Assembly: GCF_900099835.1 (NCBI RefSeq)
Contig: NZ_FNKP01000001.1
Location: 1,488,001 to 1,552,000, forward strand
Reading direction: 5' to 3'
Source of the DNA: Paraburkholderia fungorum
GTDB taxonomy: Bacteria > Pseudomonadota > Gammaproteobacteria > Burkholderiales > Burkholderiaceae
DNA: 64,000 nt
Position 1 is the stretch's first letter. The number at the start of each line of letters is the position of its first letter. A program made the position numbers and the translations under genes. Of the stretch, positions 17,974 through 26,077 are shown piece by piece. The notes beneath the pieces were generated by a model. The model ran no database searches. It was given only the letters and a program-made list of their open reading frames with translations, and was not told the DNA's origin.

Positions 17974-18456
17974 TTAATGCAGCGAGCCCGGCTCCTGCTT
18001 CGTCTGCACGTATTGACGGATCAGCCGCACGGTATCGATATCGTTCTCCCGATACGCCGACTTCACGATTTCCTGCGTCTGCACGGCGTCCTGATCGGTC
18101 GAGACAGGCAGGGTGGTCGCGTATTCGAAGCGCAGGAACAGTTGCAACTCGTCCGGCTGCTCGATGGTCATGGTCAGCGAGCCGCCCACATGGTCGGCAG
18201 TCGGCAGGATGTCGTAGCGCACGCTGCGGCCGTCTTCCAGCGTGACGCGGTCGCGTACGGTGGCTTTGCCGTAATGCAGTTCGCGCTCGAGCACATTGCC
18301 TTCGCGCGAAACGATCGTGCAGCTATCGAGCCCGAGCACGAACAGCTGGGGTTGCTCGGCGCGCAGCACGAGACCCTCCCACAACTGGTCGCGGGTCATC
18401 GAGTCGACAAAGGGATTCAACGGATCGTTGATCTGGATAAGGTGTTCGAAATTCAA
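17974..18456 (-). CDS. SRPBCC/DUF1857 family protein
   Basis: A 160-residue START-like protein. It has the DUF1857/AtaL pattern: MNFEHLIQINDP..PF.D..TRDQLWEGLVLRAE near the N-terminus, and VRYDILPTADHVGGSLTMTIEQPDE in the middle. The fold binds hydrophobic ligands, but no reaction can be assigned. It is 76 bases downstream of the OsmC gene on the same strand and may be co-transcribed with it. Confidence 0.8.
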   Translation of the reverse strand: MNFEHLIQINDPLNPFVDSMTRDQLWEGLVLRAEQPQLFVLGLDSCTIVSREGNVLERELHYGKATVRDRVTLEDGRSVRYDILPTADHVGGSLTMTIEQPDELQLFLRFEYATTLPVSTDQDAVQTQEIVKSAYRENDIDTVRLIRQYVQTKQEPGSLH

Positions 18457-18532
18457 GACGACAGCTTCCTATGAAAGCGTTGCGATACGTGCGGCCCGCT
18501 CACTCGTGGCCGCTTCTTCAAATCGCCGCGCG

Positions 18533-18931
18533 TCAGGCGACGGCGAGGCCCGAACGGATCGTGATGGAATGCGTGAGGATCTTGTGAACTGGGCATGCAT
18601 TGGCAATTTGCAAGAGCCGTTCCCGCTGCTCGTCCGACAGATCGCCTTCGAGCACGATCCTGCGGTCGATGGTCGAGCCTTCGGCGCCGGTTTCGATCGA
18701 CAGCGTCACGCGAACGTCGGCGAGCGGCCATTGCTTGCGCTGGGCGTACATCTTCAGTGTGATCGACGTACACGCGCCGAGGCTCGACAGCAACAGCGTG
18801 ACGGGCGTCGGGCCGCGATCGCCGCCGCCGAGCGACTCGGGTTCGTCGGCGATCCACGTGTGCTTGCCGTCGTCAAATAAGACCTGGAAATTCGTCGAAC
18901 CGATGTGGGCGGTGACGGTGGACTCTGCCAT
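18533..18931 (-). CDS. OsmC family peroxiredoxin-like protein
   Basis: A 132-residue OsmC/YhfA-type protein. Its two conserved redox cysteines are C54 in LGACTSI and C113 in NACPVHK. The [20 protein letters not shown] segment is the family hallmark. These dimers reduce organic hydroperoxides in the cytoplasm. Ohr and the YhfA branch differ in subtle motifs; the ACPVHK ending supports the YhfA branch. Confidence 0.87.
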   Translation of the reverse strand: MAESTVTAHIGSTNFQVLFDDGKHTWIADEPESLGGGDRGPTPVTLLLSSLGACTSITLKMYAQRKQWPLADVRVTLSIETGAEGSTIDRRIVLEGDLSDEQRERLLQIANACPVHKILTHSITIRSGLAVA

Positions 18932-19267
18932 GCGCGCTCCTGAACAGGACGGAAAGTCGCCGCGCGCCCAGGTTCATTGCAATGAGACGGCGCGGCGCGC
19001 GGCCTGAGCCGCTATTGTGAACGAAATTACCGGGGATAGCGGCCTGGGGTGATCCGCGTGATGGAGCGCGTCGCGGTTCGGCGCGGAAGGGCGTAGCGTG
19101 CGTTTTACGGCCTGGCGTGATCGCTGCGCACTGACCGCTGGCATCGACCGGGCAAGCCGGGAACCCTCAGCGGACGGGGAAGCCGCAGCGGCAGTGATGC
19201 ACGCCTACAGCAACCTCACGTGCCTTGTCGCCACCTCTCGCCACCGCCGCTCGAATTGCGCGAACGC
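18932..19267. other. Intergenic region without recognised content
   Basis: These 336 bases lie between the OsmC start and the pirin stop. I saw no gene, strong hairpin or regulatory motif. The promoter of the OsmC gene must lie in the left part. Confidence 0.4.
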
Positions 19268-20146
19268 TCAATGCGTAATCTCGCCCATCCGTCCGGCCTG
19301 GTAATCGATCACCGCCTGGCGGATTTCGTCTTCGGTGTTCATCACGAACGGGCCGTACCGCACGACAGGTTCTTTCAGCGGCACGCCGCCGAGCAGCAGC
19401 ACCTCGAGCGGCTCTGCGCCCGCCGTCAGCGTGACGGAGTCGCCATCGTTCTGGAACACCACCATCTTCTGCGCGTCGATTTCCTGCCGCGCTTCGCCTT
19501 CGCCATAAAAGCCCTTGCCCGACAGCCCATAAGCGAACACGCGATAGTCAGCGGGCACCGGCTGCGTGATCGTTGCTCCGGGTTGCAGCGAGAAATGCTG
19601 ATACAGGATCGGCGTGCGTGTTTCGATCGCGGCCTTCACGCCGAGCGCCTCGCCGGCGATCACCTTGACGCGCACCTTGCCATCCGCGGAAGTCGCGACC
19701 GGAATGCTCGACGACGGCATTTCCTGATAACGCGGCGCGATCATTTTGTCGCGACGCGGCAGATTCACCCACAGTTGCAGACCGTGCACGCGGCCGCCGG
19801 TACGCACGAACGACGGGTCGGGCATTTCGCTATGCACGACGCCCGCGCCGGCGGTCATCCACTGCACGTCGCCCGCATGCAGGGTGCCGGAATGGCCCGC
19901 CGAGTCTTTGTGGCCGAACTGGCCTTCGAGCACATATGTCACGGTTTCAAAGCCGCGATGCGGATGATCGGGCGCGCCCTTGGCTTCGCCTGGCGCGTAG
20001 TCGATCGGACCCATTTCGTCGAGCAGCAGGAACGGATCGAAATCCATCAGCAAGCGGGTCGGAAACGGGCGGTGGACGATAAAGCCGCCGCCTTCGGTCG
20101 TGCGGACGGCGGGAAACGTGCGTTCGATCGTGCGTGCCGAGCTCAT
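19268..20146 (-). CDS. Pirin family protein
   Basis: A 292-residue bicupin. The pirin metal ligands are H61 and H63 (DHPHRGFET), with H105 and E107 in AGVVHSEMP. PFLLLDEMGP and LHAGDVQWMTAGAG are also diagnostic. Pirins are Fe-dependent, with quercetinase or redox-sensing roles. The ATG at 20146 is preferred to a GTG three codons upstream because an AAGGTG ribosome binding site fits the former. It is divergent from a LysR gene, a common arrangement for pirins. Confidence 0.92.
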   Translation of the reverse strand: MSSARTIERTFPAVRTTEGGGFIVHRPFPTRLLMDFDPFLLLDEMGPIDYAPGEAKGAPDHPHRGFETVTYVLEGQFGHKDSAGHSGTLHAGDVQWMTAGAGVVHSEMPDPSFVRTGGRVHGLQLWVNLPRRDKMIAPRYQEMPSSSIPVATSADGKVRVKVIAGEALGVKAAIETRTPILYQHFSLQPGATITQPVPADYRVFAYGLSGKGFYGEGEARQEIDAQKMVVFQNDGDSVTLTAGAEPLEVLLLGGVPLKEPVVRYGPFVMNTEDEIRQAVIDYQAGRMGEITH

Positions 20147-20268
20147 TAAAGTCACCTTGAAAAATGGGGAATAGCGTTATTTTTGAAACATGGAGCTATT
20201 ATAGGGACCGTTTTTCGAGGTGCCAGCCGCCGTCACGCAATGGATTGTTCTATTACTGGAACGATGAG

Positions 20269-21255
20269 ATGAAGATCGATTCACACAACCTGAATGACCT
20301 GATGTACTTCTCGCAGGTCGTCGAGCATGGCGGGTTTTCGGCCGCAGAACGCGTACTGGGCATCTCGAAGTCGCGGCTATCGCGCCGTCTGACGGAGCTG
20401 GAAGCATCGTTGGGCGTGCGTTTGCTGCAGCGTTCCACGCGCAAGCTGGCGCTGACCGAGGCCGGCCAGCTGTTCTATCAGCACTGTCAGGCGATGCTGA
20501 GCGAGGCGCAGGCGGCGGTCAACGTGGTGCAGCAACTGCGTTCGTCGCCGCGCGGCACCGTGCGCGTAAGCGTGCCGGTCACGATCTCGCAAACCATTCT
20601 GTCGACGATCCTGCCCGAATTCATGCACCGTTATCCCGAAGTGAAAGTGGTGATGCGGGTGACGAATCGCGTGGTCGATCTGTTCGAGGATTCGATCGAC
20701 GTCGCGCTGCGCGTGCGTTCCGATCCGCCTGAAAACGCGAACATCGTCGTGCGGCCGCTGTGGCGCACGCAGCAGATGCTGGTCGGTGCGCCGAGCCTGC
20801 TGCAGCAGAATGCGCCGCCGTTGCTGCCCGCCGATCTGAACCGCTTCGAAACGCTGGATGTGCCGACCGGCGACGGACGCCACGTGTACAACCTGATTTC
20901 GCCCGACGGCACACGTCACGCGCACGAACACGATCCGCGCCTCGTGACTGCCGATCTGATGACGATCCGCGAAGCCGTGCTGTCGGGCGTCGGTATCGCG
21001 GCCTTGCCGGAGATGATGTATGGCTCCGCATTGCGCGCGGGGCAGTTGTCGCCGGTCATGCCGGGATGGACTTTTCCGACGCCGCAGTTGTACGCGGTAT
21101 TCGTGTCGCGGCAGGGGATGGTGCCGGCGGTGCGCGCGTTCGTCGATTATCTTGTCGAAATGCTCGATCCCGACGATGGAAAACACATCATGGACGAGTG
21201 CCCGGTGCGCGAAGCCAAAGCCGCCGCACAAGCGTCGATGGCGACGGCGATCTAG
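20269..21255 (+). CDS. LysR-family regulator next to pirin
   Basis: A 328-residue LTTR. The N-terminal HTH is LNDLMYFSQVVEHGGFSAAERVLGISKSRLSRRLTELE written in two parts (LNDLMYFSQVVEHGG and AERVLGISKSRLSRR), and the substrate-binding domain begins near residue 90 (GTVRVSVPVTISQTIL). The ATG at 20269 places the HTH at the usual distance; the frame upstream is unrelated. It probably controls the divergent pirin gene 122 bases away. The inducer is unknown. Confidence 0.88.
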   Translation: MKIDSHNLNDLMYFSQVVEHGGFSAAERVLGISKSRLSRRLTELEASLGVRLLQRSTRKLALTEAGQLFYQHCQAMLSEAQAAVNVVQQLRSSPRGTVRVSVPVTISQTILSTILPEFMHRYPEVKVVMRVTNRVVDLFEDSIDVALRVRSDPPENANIVVRPLWRTQQMLVGAPSLLQQNAPPLLPADLNRFETLDVPTGDGRHVYNLISPDGTRHAHEHDPRLVTADLMTIREAVLSGVGIAALPEMMYGSALRAGQLSPVMPGWTFPTPQLYAVFVSRQGMVPAVRAFVDYLVEMLDPDDGKHIMDECPVREAKAAAQASMATAI

Positions 21256-21385
21256 CCGCTGTTACGCATTGCAGCATCGTTTTTAGCATTTAAGCGCGGC
21301 CTGTCATGAGTACTTTCAATGACCGTTTTCTTGAATGCGCGCGTTCACGGGCCTATATTGAAATCCCTTCGCTAAGGAGTCTCTT

Positions 21386-21508
21386 ATGCGAAAACTCATG
21401 GCCGCTATGATAGTCGGCCTGATAGGGCTGACCGCGCTGTCCGTGTCGATCACGGCCGTCGCATGCGATGATTCTAGTGGCCCTCATACTTCGACCGAGG
21501 GCAAATGA
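21386..21508 (+). CDS. Small putative lipoprotein
   Basis: A 40-residue protein with MRKLMAAMIVG at the start, a hydrophobic core, and a lipobox-like TAVAC with Cys at residue 27. Only 13 residues follow, ending TSTEGK. TAAGGAG is 6 bases before the ATG, and a TATATT element lies about 30 bases upstream. The short mature peptide recalls entericidin-type lipoproteins, but similarity is not sufficient to name it. Confidence 0.6.
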   Translation: MRKLMAAMIVGLIGLTALSVSITAVACDDSSGPHTSTEGK

Positions 21509-21541
21509 TCCCGCCGCCCGAAGGCGCCGAGTGCGCACAAA

Positions 21542-21573
21542 AAAAGGCCTTCATCTGACGATGAAGGCCTTTT
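21542..21573. terminator. Bidirectional terminator between the lipoprotein gene and exbD
   Basis: A perfect 14-bp stem (21542-21555 with 21560-21573, core GGCCTTCATC) has a 4-base loop, with A and T runs on both sides. It can terminate both the lipoprotein gene and the tonB-exbB-exbD operon. Confidence 0.85.
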
Positions 21574-21579
21574 ACTTTT

Positions 21580-21598
21580 AGCCCTTGAAACAAGGGCT
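21580..21598 (+). terminator. Second small hairpin before exbD stop
   Basis: AGCCCTTG pairs with CAAGGGCT across a 3-base loop and is followed by TTTTCTTATTTTTT on the + strand. It looks like a backup terminator for rightward transcription. Confidence 0.55.
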
Positions 21599-21602
21599 TT
21601 TC

Positions 21603-22022
21603 TTATTTTTTGGCGGGCTGCGTGACGAAGCCGATCTTGGTGAGACCGCCAGCTTGCGCCGCCGACATCACCTGCGCCACTTTCTCGTACGGAACCTTGC
21701 GATCTGCGTCGAGATGCAATTCCGGTTGCGGCTCCGCTTGCGCGGCCGCTGCGATTTTTGCGTTCAGCGTCGCGTCGTCGACCTTCTGATCGTCCCACAT
21801 GACGTTGCCGTCCGCGTCGATCGCGATCGTGACCTGCGCGGGCTTCGTATCTTCCTTCTGACTGCTTGCATGCGGCAGATCGATCTTGACCGCGTGACGG
21901 ATCACCGGAATCGTCACCATGAAAACAATCAGGAGAACCAGCATGACGTCGACGAGCGGCGTCATGTTGATTTCGTTCATCAGGCCGTCGTCATCGTCGC
22001 CGGCGAAGGGGCTCATTGCCAT
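21603..22022 (-). CDS. exbD: Biopolymer transport protein ExbD
   Basis: A 139-residue protein with a short cytoplasmic start, one transmembrane helix containing the proton-path aspartate (MTPLVDVMLVLLIVFM), and a periplasmic domain. ExbD and ExbB form the proton-driven motor that energises TonB. It is the last gene of the tonB-exbB-exbD unit, 18 bases after exbB. Confidence 0.95.
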   Translation of the reverse strand: MAMSPFAGDDDDGLMNEINMTPLVDVMLVLLIVFMVTIPVIRHAVKIDLPHASSQKEDTKPAQVTIAIDADGNVMWDDQKVDDATLNAKIAAAAQAEPQPELHLDADRKVPYEKVAQVMSAAQAGGLTKIGFVTQPAKK

Positions 22023-22040
22023 CGGAAAAAGCCTCGTCGA

Positions 22041-22790
22041 TTAGTTGGCGCGGGTCGCGAGACGCAGGCCGTCTGAGGCGGCCGCGCCGGTACCGCGTTT
22101 GGACGACGACAGGCGTGCGCCGGTCACGAAGAATGCATGCAGACCGTGTGCGAAGCGGCTCAGCTTGGCGACGACTGCCTTGTTGGCACGCGTCAGTGCG
22201 TTGTAACCGAGCACGGCCGGAATGGCGACGAACAGACCGAACGCGGTCATGATCAGCGCTTCGCCGACCGGGCCTGCGACCTGGTCGATCGACGACTGGC
22301 CGCTTGCGCCGATAGCCAGCAGCGCGTGATAAATACCCCACACCGTACCGAACAGACCGACGAACGGCGCCGTGCTGCCGATCGACGCGAGAATCGCGAG
22401 GCCGCTCTGCATGCGCGACACGCTTTCATCCATCGTGTCTTTCAGGCAGCGCGTGACCCAGTCCGACACGTCCATGCGGTCATGCAGATGCGGCTGCGTC
22501 TGGTGATGGTGATCGGCCGCTTCCTGGCCCGACAAGGCGAGCGCGAGGAACGGGTTGTCGTGCGGCGTCGACGAACCGGCGCCGAGCTTCTTGATGCCGT
22601 CGGCGAGATCGTCCGAATGCCAGAACGCCTGTTCGGCATTCTTCGTGAGACGCTTCAGGCGCATCACGTTCCACGCTTTAATGACGATGACGCTCCACGA
22701 CATCACCGACATGATCAACAGGGCGAGCGCGATACCGCGCGTCACGAAATCCCCTTGCGCCCACACGTGCGCCAGTCCGTAGTTTTGCAT
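22041..22790 (-). CDS. exbB: Biopolymer transport protein ExbB
   Basis: A 249-residue MotA/TolQ/ExbB-type membrane protein with three helices. Hallmarks are GSTAPFVGLFGTVWGI and ALIMTAFGLFVAIPAVLGYN. A His/Gln-rich stretch (HHHQTQPHLHD) lies in the cytoplasmic loop. It is 38 bases after tonB. With ExbD it forms the inner-membrane ion channel of the TonB system. Confidence 0.95.
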   Translation of the reverse strand: MQNYGLAHVWAQGDFVTRGIALALLIMSVMSWSVIVIKAWNVMRLKRLTKNAEQAFWHSDDLADGIKKLGAGSSTPHDNPFLALALSGQEAADHHHQTQPHLHDRMDVSDWVTRCLKDTMDESVSRMQSGLAILASIGSTAPFVGLFGTVWGIYHALLAIGASGQSSIDQVAGPVGEALIMTAFGLFVAIPAVLGYNALTRANKAVVAKLSRFAHGLHAFFVTGARLSSSKRGTGAAASDGLRLATRAN

Positions 22791-22828
22791 TGCAATTCCT
22801 TATTTTTAAAATCTGCTTCAGTTCGGTT

Positions 22829-23566
22829 TCAATCGTCGAGACTGAAGGCGAAAGGCTGGTTGTACGCGGCCCGAATCGGCTGGCCGTTTTCAAGATAGGG
22901 TTTGCAGGCGCTTGAACGCACGGCGGCGAGCGCTGCGTCATCGAGACGGCTGAAGCCGCTGCTCTTTTTGAGCTCGATGTCTTCGAGTTTGCCGGTCAGG
23001 CCGACCACGAATCTCACATAGGCCGTGCCGGTTTCTCCACGACGCCTCGAGAGCGCGGGGTAATCCGGTTTGCCGATATTGCATTCCAGGTGCGACACGT
23101 TTTTCGGCGCGCTGATTTCCATCGTCTGACGACCGATGGCCGGCGCGGCCGCAGCAGGCGGCGTGGCCGGAGCGGCGGGCGCGGGCGGCGTCGGGTCCGG
23201 CGCCGCAACGGGCGTGGGCGACGGCGCGGCAGCCTCGTGCAATGGCGTGGGCGTCGGTTTGGGTGTCGGAGTCGGCTTCGGCTGAACCTTCGGCTTCGTA
23301 TGAACCGGCGGCGTCGGCTTGGGCGGCGGCGGCGCGATCGATTGCATCGCGACGGGCGCAGCGACAGGCGCGGGCGGCAGCAATTGCGCGGTCATCACGT
23401 GCGATTCGAGCGCGACCTGCACCGGCTCATTGCGCAAGGTCAGGATCACGGCGAGCAACGCGACGTGAACGCCCACCACAATGGCGGTCGCGGTCAGCGC
23501 GCGATAATTCGTTCGGACGGACGAAGCCGGCGGAGCGCCGGCGGTAGCGGTATGCGAGGCCTGCAT
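22829..23566 (-). CDS. tonB: Energy transducer TonB
   Basis: A 245-residue protein with one N-terminal membrane anchor (ATAIVVGVHVALLAVIL), a Pro/Lys-rich spacer (KPTPPVHTKPKVQPKPTP) crossing the periplasm, and a C-terminal TonB domain (YPALSRRRGETGTAYVRFVV). It couples the ExbBD motor to outer-membrane receptors for siderophores and haem. No clear ribosome binding site precedes the ATG. A 14-codon frame ends one base before it, which suggests translational coupling. Confidence 0.94.
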   Translation of the reverse strand: MQASHTATAGAPPASSVRTNYRALTATAIVVGVHVALLAVILTLRNEPVQVALESHVMTAQLLPPAPVAAPVAMQSIAPPPPKPTPPVHTKPKVQPKPTPTPKPTPTPLHEAAAPSPTPVAAPDPTPPAPAAPATPPAAAAPAIGRQTMEISAPKNVSHLECNIGKPDYPALSRRRGETGTAYVRFVVGLTGKLEDIELKKSSGFSRLDDAALAAVRSSACKPYLENGQPIRAAYNQPFAFSLDD

Positions 23567-23614
23567 TTCAGTGGGGCAGCGCGCTGTCGAGGCAGCGCGT
23601 CCAACGAGACATCG

Positions 23615-23677
23615 TCATGTTCGGAAGATCAGCAGCGAAATGAACAAAGTAGTCACGAAACCAATCAGCAATTCCAT
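23615..23677 (-). CDS. Candidate 20-residue membrane microprotein between bfd and tonB
   Basis: The protein MELLIGFVTTLFISLLIFRT is almost entirely one hydrophobic helix with a positively charged end. A strong AAAAGGAG ribosome binding site lies 8 to 15 bases before the ATG (23685-23692). It lies on the operon strand between bfd and tonB. Two bases after its stop, a 14-codon frame (23568-23612) begins that ends one base before the tonB ATG. It could be a functional small membrane protein or a leader that couples translation to tonB. Confidence 0.5.
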   Translation of the reverse strand: MELLIGFVTTLFISLLIFRT

Positions 23678-23832
23678 CTCAAACTCCTTTTAACGGGTGA
23701 GCGGGGTAGCTGGCTGGTACGGGTACTGGCTTGCTGACGGCAGTGGGATAAAACGTAACAGCGAACGAAGCGGGACTTCAAGGAAGCGACCGGCACTTCA
23801 GGGCGCGGCTCACACCGCGCCGAAGTAGTGTT

Positions 23833-24072
23833 TCAGGCGGCCTTGCGTTCGTAAAACGTCAGCGGTACGGCATTCGTCTGATGATACTCCACGCCACAGC
23901 GGCTTGCGCACACGCCGCTTTGCATCATCACGTCGCGCACAGATTCCGCGCACTTGCCACAGCAGGAAGCGACACCCAATTCGAACTGAAGCTCGTCGAA
24001 CGAATCGATGCCGTCCGCGATCGACGAGCGGATCGTTCGGTCAGAAACAGATTTGCAGACACAGACAATCAT
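23833..24072 (-). CDS. bfd: Bacterioferritin-associated ferredoxin
   Basis: A 79-residue [2Fe-2S] protein. The ligands are in MIVCVCKSVSD (C4, C6) and VASCCGKCAESV. Bfd reduces the iron core of bacterioferritin to release stored Fe(II). It is the first gene on the strand leading to tonB-exbB-exbD and has a Fur-like site 25 bases upstream. The bacterioferritin gene is 1.3 kb away, so storage, release and uptake genes sit together. The tail after residue 58 (CGVEYHQTNAVPLTFYERKAA) is longer than in minimal Bfd. Confidence 0.93.
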   Translation of the reverse strand: MIVCVCKSVSDRTIRSSIADGIDSFDELQFELGVASCCGKCAESVRDVMMQSGVCASRCGVEYHQTNAVPLTFYERKAA

Positions 24073-24096
24073 GGCAGGGCGTCATAGCTAACGTTA

Positions 24097-24112
24097 ATGC
24101 GAATTATTATCA
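24097..24112 (-). promoter_or_regulatory. Putative Fur box upstream of bfd
   Basis: Read on the minus strand, TGATAATAATTCGCAT lies 25 bases before the bfd start. It is the best Fur match in the window (12 of 15 positions of the 7-1-7 pattern, one half perfect). Confidence 0.72.
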
Positions 24113-24288
24113 TTCTGTTGGGGCCGTTTGGCAAGCGTCGTGCATGATTTTTTGTAACAAAACCAGACTCTTAGAAGGGTTTCGTCTACACAGCGGCTTC
24201 TGGCGGTGGATGCGCGCCGATGAACAGGCGCTTGGAAAACACGCAAAAACGCGTCGGGAAGATGTTCTGACGATAGATACAGCGCTGT

Positions 24289-25176
24289 TTATGCGGCTTG
24301 GGAATCCGGCGCTGACGTACGGCGCGACGGGATCAGCACCGTCTCGACATCTGTCTCTATATTGAGAAGAGTGGCGGCCAGTTGCTGTTGATGACTGCCG
24401 TCGCCCGTCGAGTAAAAACGGGGCAGAACAGAGGCTGCTTTTTCCGGCGCAGCGCGCAGGCCATGTTGATCGAGCACACGTTCCAGTTGGCGGGCAATCG
24501 CCACGCTGGTGTCGATCAGTGTGAGCCGGTCGCCCACGATTTCGCGGATCACCCCATCGAGAAACGGATAGTGCGTGCAGCCGAGCACGAGCGTGTCGGC
24601 GCCCGCGTCGAGCATCGGCTGAAGGTAGCTGCGCAGCAGCGCGCGCAATTCCGCCGAGCCGATATCGCAGCGCTCCACCGCCTGCACAAGCCCGTGGCCC
24701 GGTTGGCATAGGAAGCGGCAATCGGCGGCGTAACGTTCGAGCAGCCCCTGGAAACGGGCGCTGCGCAGGGTCACCTGGGTGGCCAGCACGCCAGCAACGC
24801 GGGTTTTCGATTGCAGCGCGGCAGGTTTGATGCCCGGTTCGACGCCCACCAACGGAATGGTCAGCTTTTCGCGAACTTCGGCGATCGACTGGGCGGTCGC
24901 CGTGTTACAGGCCACCACTAGCGCCTTCGCTCCTTGCTTGACCAGCCATTCGCCGATCGCGAGCGTGCGGTCGGTGATGAAGTCGTCGTCGCGTTCGCCG
25001 TACGGAGCGTAGAGCGAGTCGGCTACGTACAGCAGCGCTTCGTCGGGCAATTGCGCGCGGACCGCTCGCAGTACCGACAAACCGCCCAGACCCGAATCGA
25101 AAATGCCGACCGGCGCGCGCGAAGCGGCATCCGGCGTGAGCGTCCTGACAGCAGGAGACGGCGATTGTTCAGGCAT
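24289..25176 (-). CDS. murI: Glutamate racemase
   Basis: A 295-residue Asp/Glu racemase. It contains PVGIFDSGLGGLSVLRAV near the N-terminus, catalytic Cys in LVVACNTATAQ, YAPYGERDD, and the second catalytic Cys in LVLGCTHYPFL. It makes D-glutamate for peptidoglycan. The ATG at 25176 is preferred to an upstream GTG at 25191. The first 20 or so residues are not conserved. It reads toward the bfd gene and is not part of its unit. Confidence 0.94.
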   Translation of the reverse strand: MPEQSPSPAVRTLTPDAASRAPVGIFDSGLGGLSVLRAVRAQLPDEALLYVADSLYAPYGERDDDFITDRTLAIGEWLVKQGAKALVVACNTATAQSIAEVREKLTIPLVGVEPGIKPAALQSKTRVAGVLATQVTLRSARFQGLLERYAADCRFLCQPGHGLVQAVERCDIGSAELRALLRSYLQPMLDAGADTLVLGCTHYPFLDGVIREIVGDRLTLIDTSVAIARQLERVLDQHGLRAAPEKAASVLPRFYSTGDGSHQQQLAATLLNIETDVETVLIPSRRTSAPDSQAA

Positions 25177-25277
25177 AGGCGGCGAGGGCACGTATCACGC
25201 GCGGTCGAAGGAAATTGGGGTAAGCGGGATGCGCAAGTATATCGCCCGCACCTCGCGCGTCATGGCGCACGCGAAAA

Positions 25278-25305
25278 AAATGCCATGGCGGATGCCATGG
25301 CATTT
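25278..25305 (-). terminator. Terminator of bfr
   Basis: A perfect 12-bp stem (core TGCCATGGC) has a 4-base loop. On the minus strand it is followed by seven T, directly downstream of bfr. A second, longer-looped inverted repeat (ATGAGTCGA at 25317-25325 with its complement at 25346-25354) lies between it and the bfr stop. Confidence 0.85.
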
Positions 25306-25386
25306 GAGCGGTTCTCATGAGTCGAGCAATGAACTGGCCCACGACTCGACTCATAAGCGGCGCGATGTGCTTCAGCGCCGGGTCGA

Positions 25387-25866
25387 TCAGGATTCGACCG
25401 AACCCATCGCGCTTTGCTGGTAGTTCTGAATGCCGATCTTGTCGATCAGGTCGATTTGCGTTTCCAGCCAGTCGATATGCTCTTCGGTGTCGTCGAGAAT
25501 CTTGACGAAGATTTCGCGCGAGATGAAATCGCGAACCGATTCGCAATACACGATGGCTTCTTTACACGTGCTCTGCGAAATCTGTTCGAGCTTCAGGTCG
25601 CATTCCAGAATCTCTTTGGTTTCTTCGCCGATCAGCAGCTTATGCAGGTCTTGCAGATTAGGCAGACCATCGAGCATGAAAATACGTTCGATAAGCCAGT
25701 CGGCATGTTTCATTTCGCCGATCGATTCGTCGTATTCATGCTTGCCCAGTTTTTCCAGACCCCAGTGACGATACATGCGCGCATGCAGGAAGTACTGGTT
25801 AATGGCGGTCAGTTCGTTTTTCAACTGCGAGTTGAGATATTCGATGACCTTTTTATCGCCTTGCAT
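25387..25866 (-). CDS. bfr: Bacterioferritin
   Basis: A 159-residue ferritin-like protein aligning without gaps to E. coli Bfr over the first 130 residues. Haem ligand M52 and ferroxidase ligands E18, E51, H54, E94 and H130 are all at the expected numbers. Position 127, normally Glu, is Thr (DDTEEHID), with Glu at 128 and 129. The protein stores ferric iron in a 24-mer with haem. The ATG at 25866 ([12 protein letters not shown]) is the family start; 31 upstream codons were rejected. Confidence 0.94.
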   Translation of the reverse strand: MQGDKKVIEYLNSQLKNELTAINQYFLHARMYRHWGLEKLGKHEYDESIGEMKHADWLIERIFMLDGLPNLQDLHKLLIGEETKEILECDLKLEQISQSTCKEAIVYCESVRDFISREIFVKILDDTEEHIDWLETQIDLIDKIGIQNYQQSAMGSVES

Positions 25867-25985
25867 GATGTGTCCTGTGGAGGGTTTATATAGCGGTTTC
25901 AATTTCCCAGAACAATAAACGCCGAAGGCCAAAAAGCCAAGGCAAAAATGCAGTTTCACGCTTGATTTTCAAGGTTTTTTGCGTG

Positions 25986-26001
25986 ATGCGTATTGTTCTC
26001 A
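25986..26001 (-). promoter_or_regulatory. Putative Fur-like site upstream of bfr
   Basis: Read on the minus strand, TGAGAACAATACGCAT lies 120 bases before bfr. It is a weaker 7-1-7 match (9 of 15) but aligns closely to the ftrA and bfd sites. Confidence 0.45.
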
Positions 26002-26014
26002 TTTCACCATAAAA

Positions 26015-26039
26015 AAACCGGGGCGCGTGGCCCCGGTTT
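26015..26039 (-). terminator. Terminator of the fumarase gene
   Basis: AAACCGGGG pairs with CCCCGGTTT, with an extra C-G pair at the loop. On the minus strand a T run follows, 39 bases after the fumarase stop. Confidence 0.85.
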
Positions 26040-26077
26040 CTGTTTTTCAGTTCATCTGATTATCGGTCGAATTGCAA

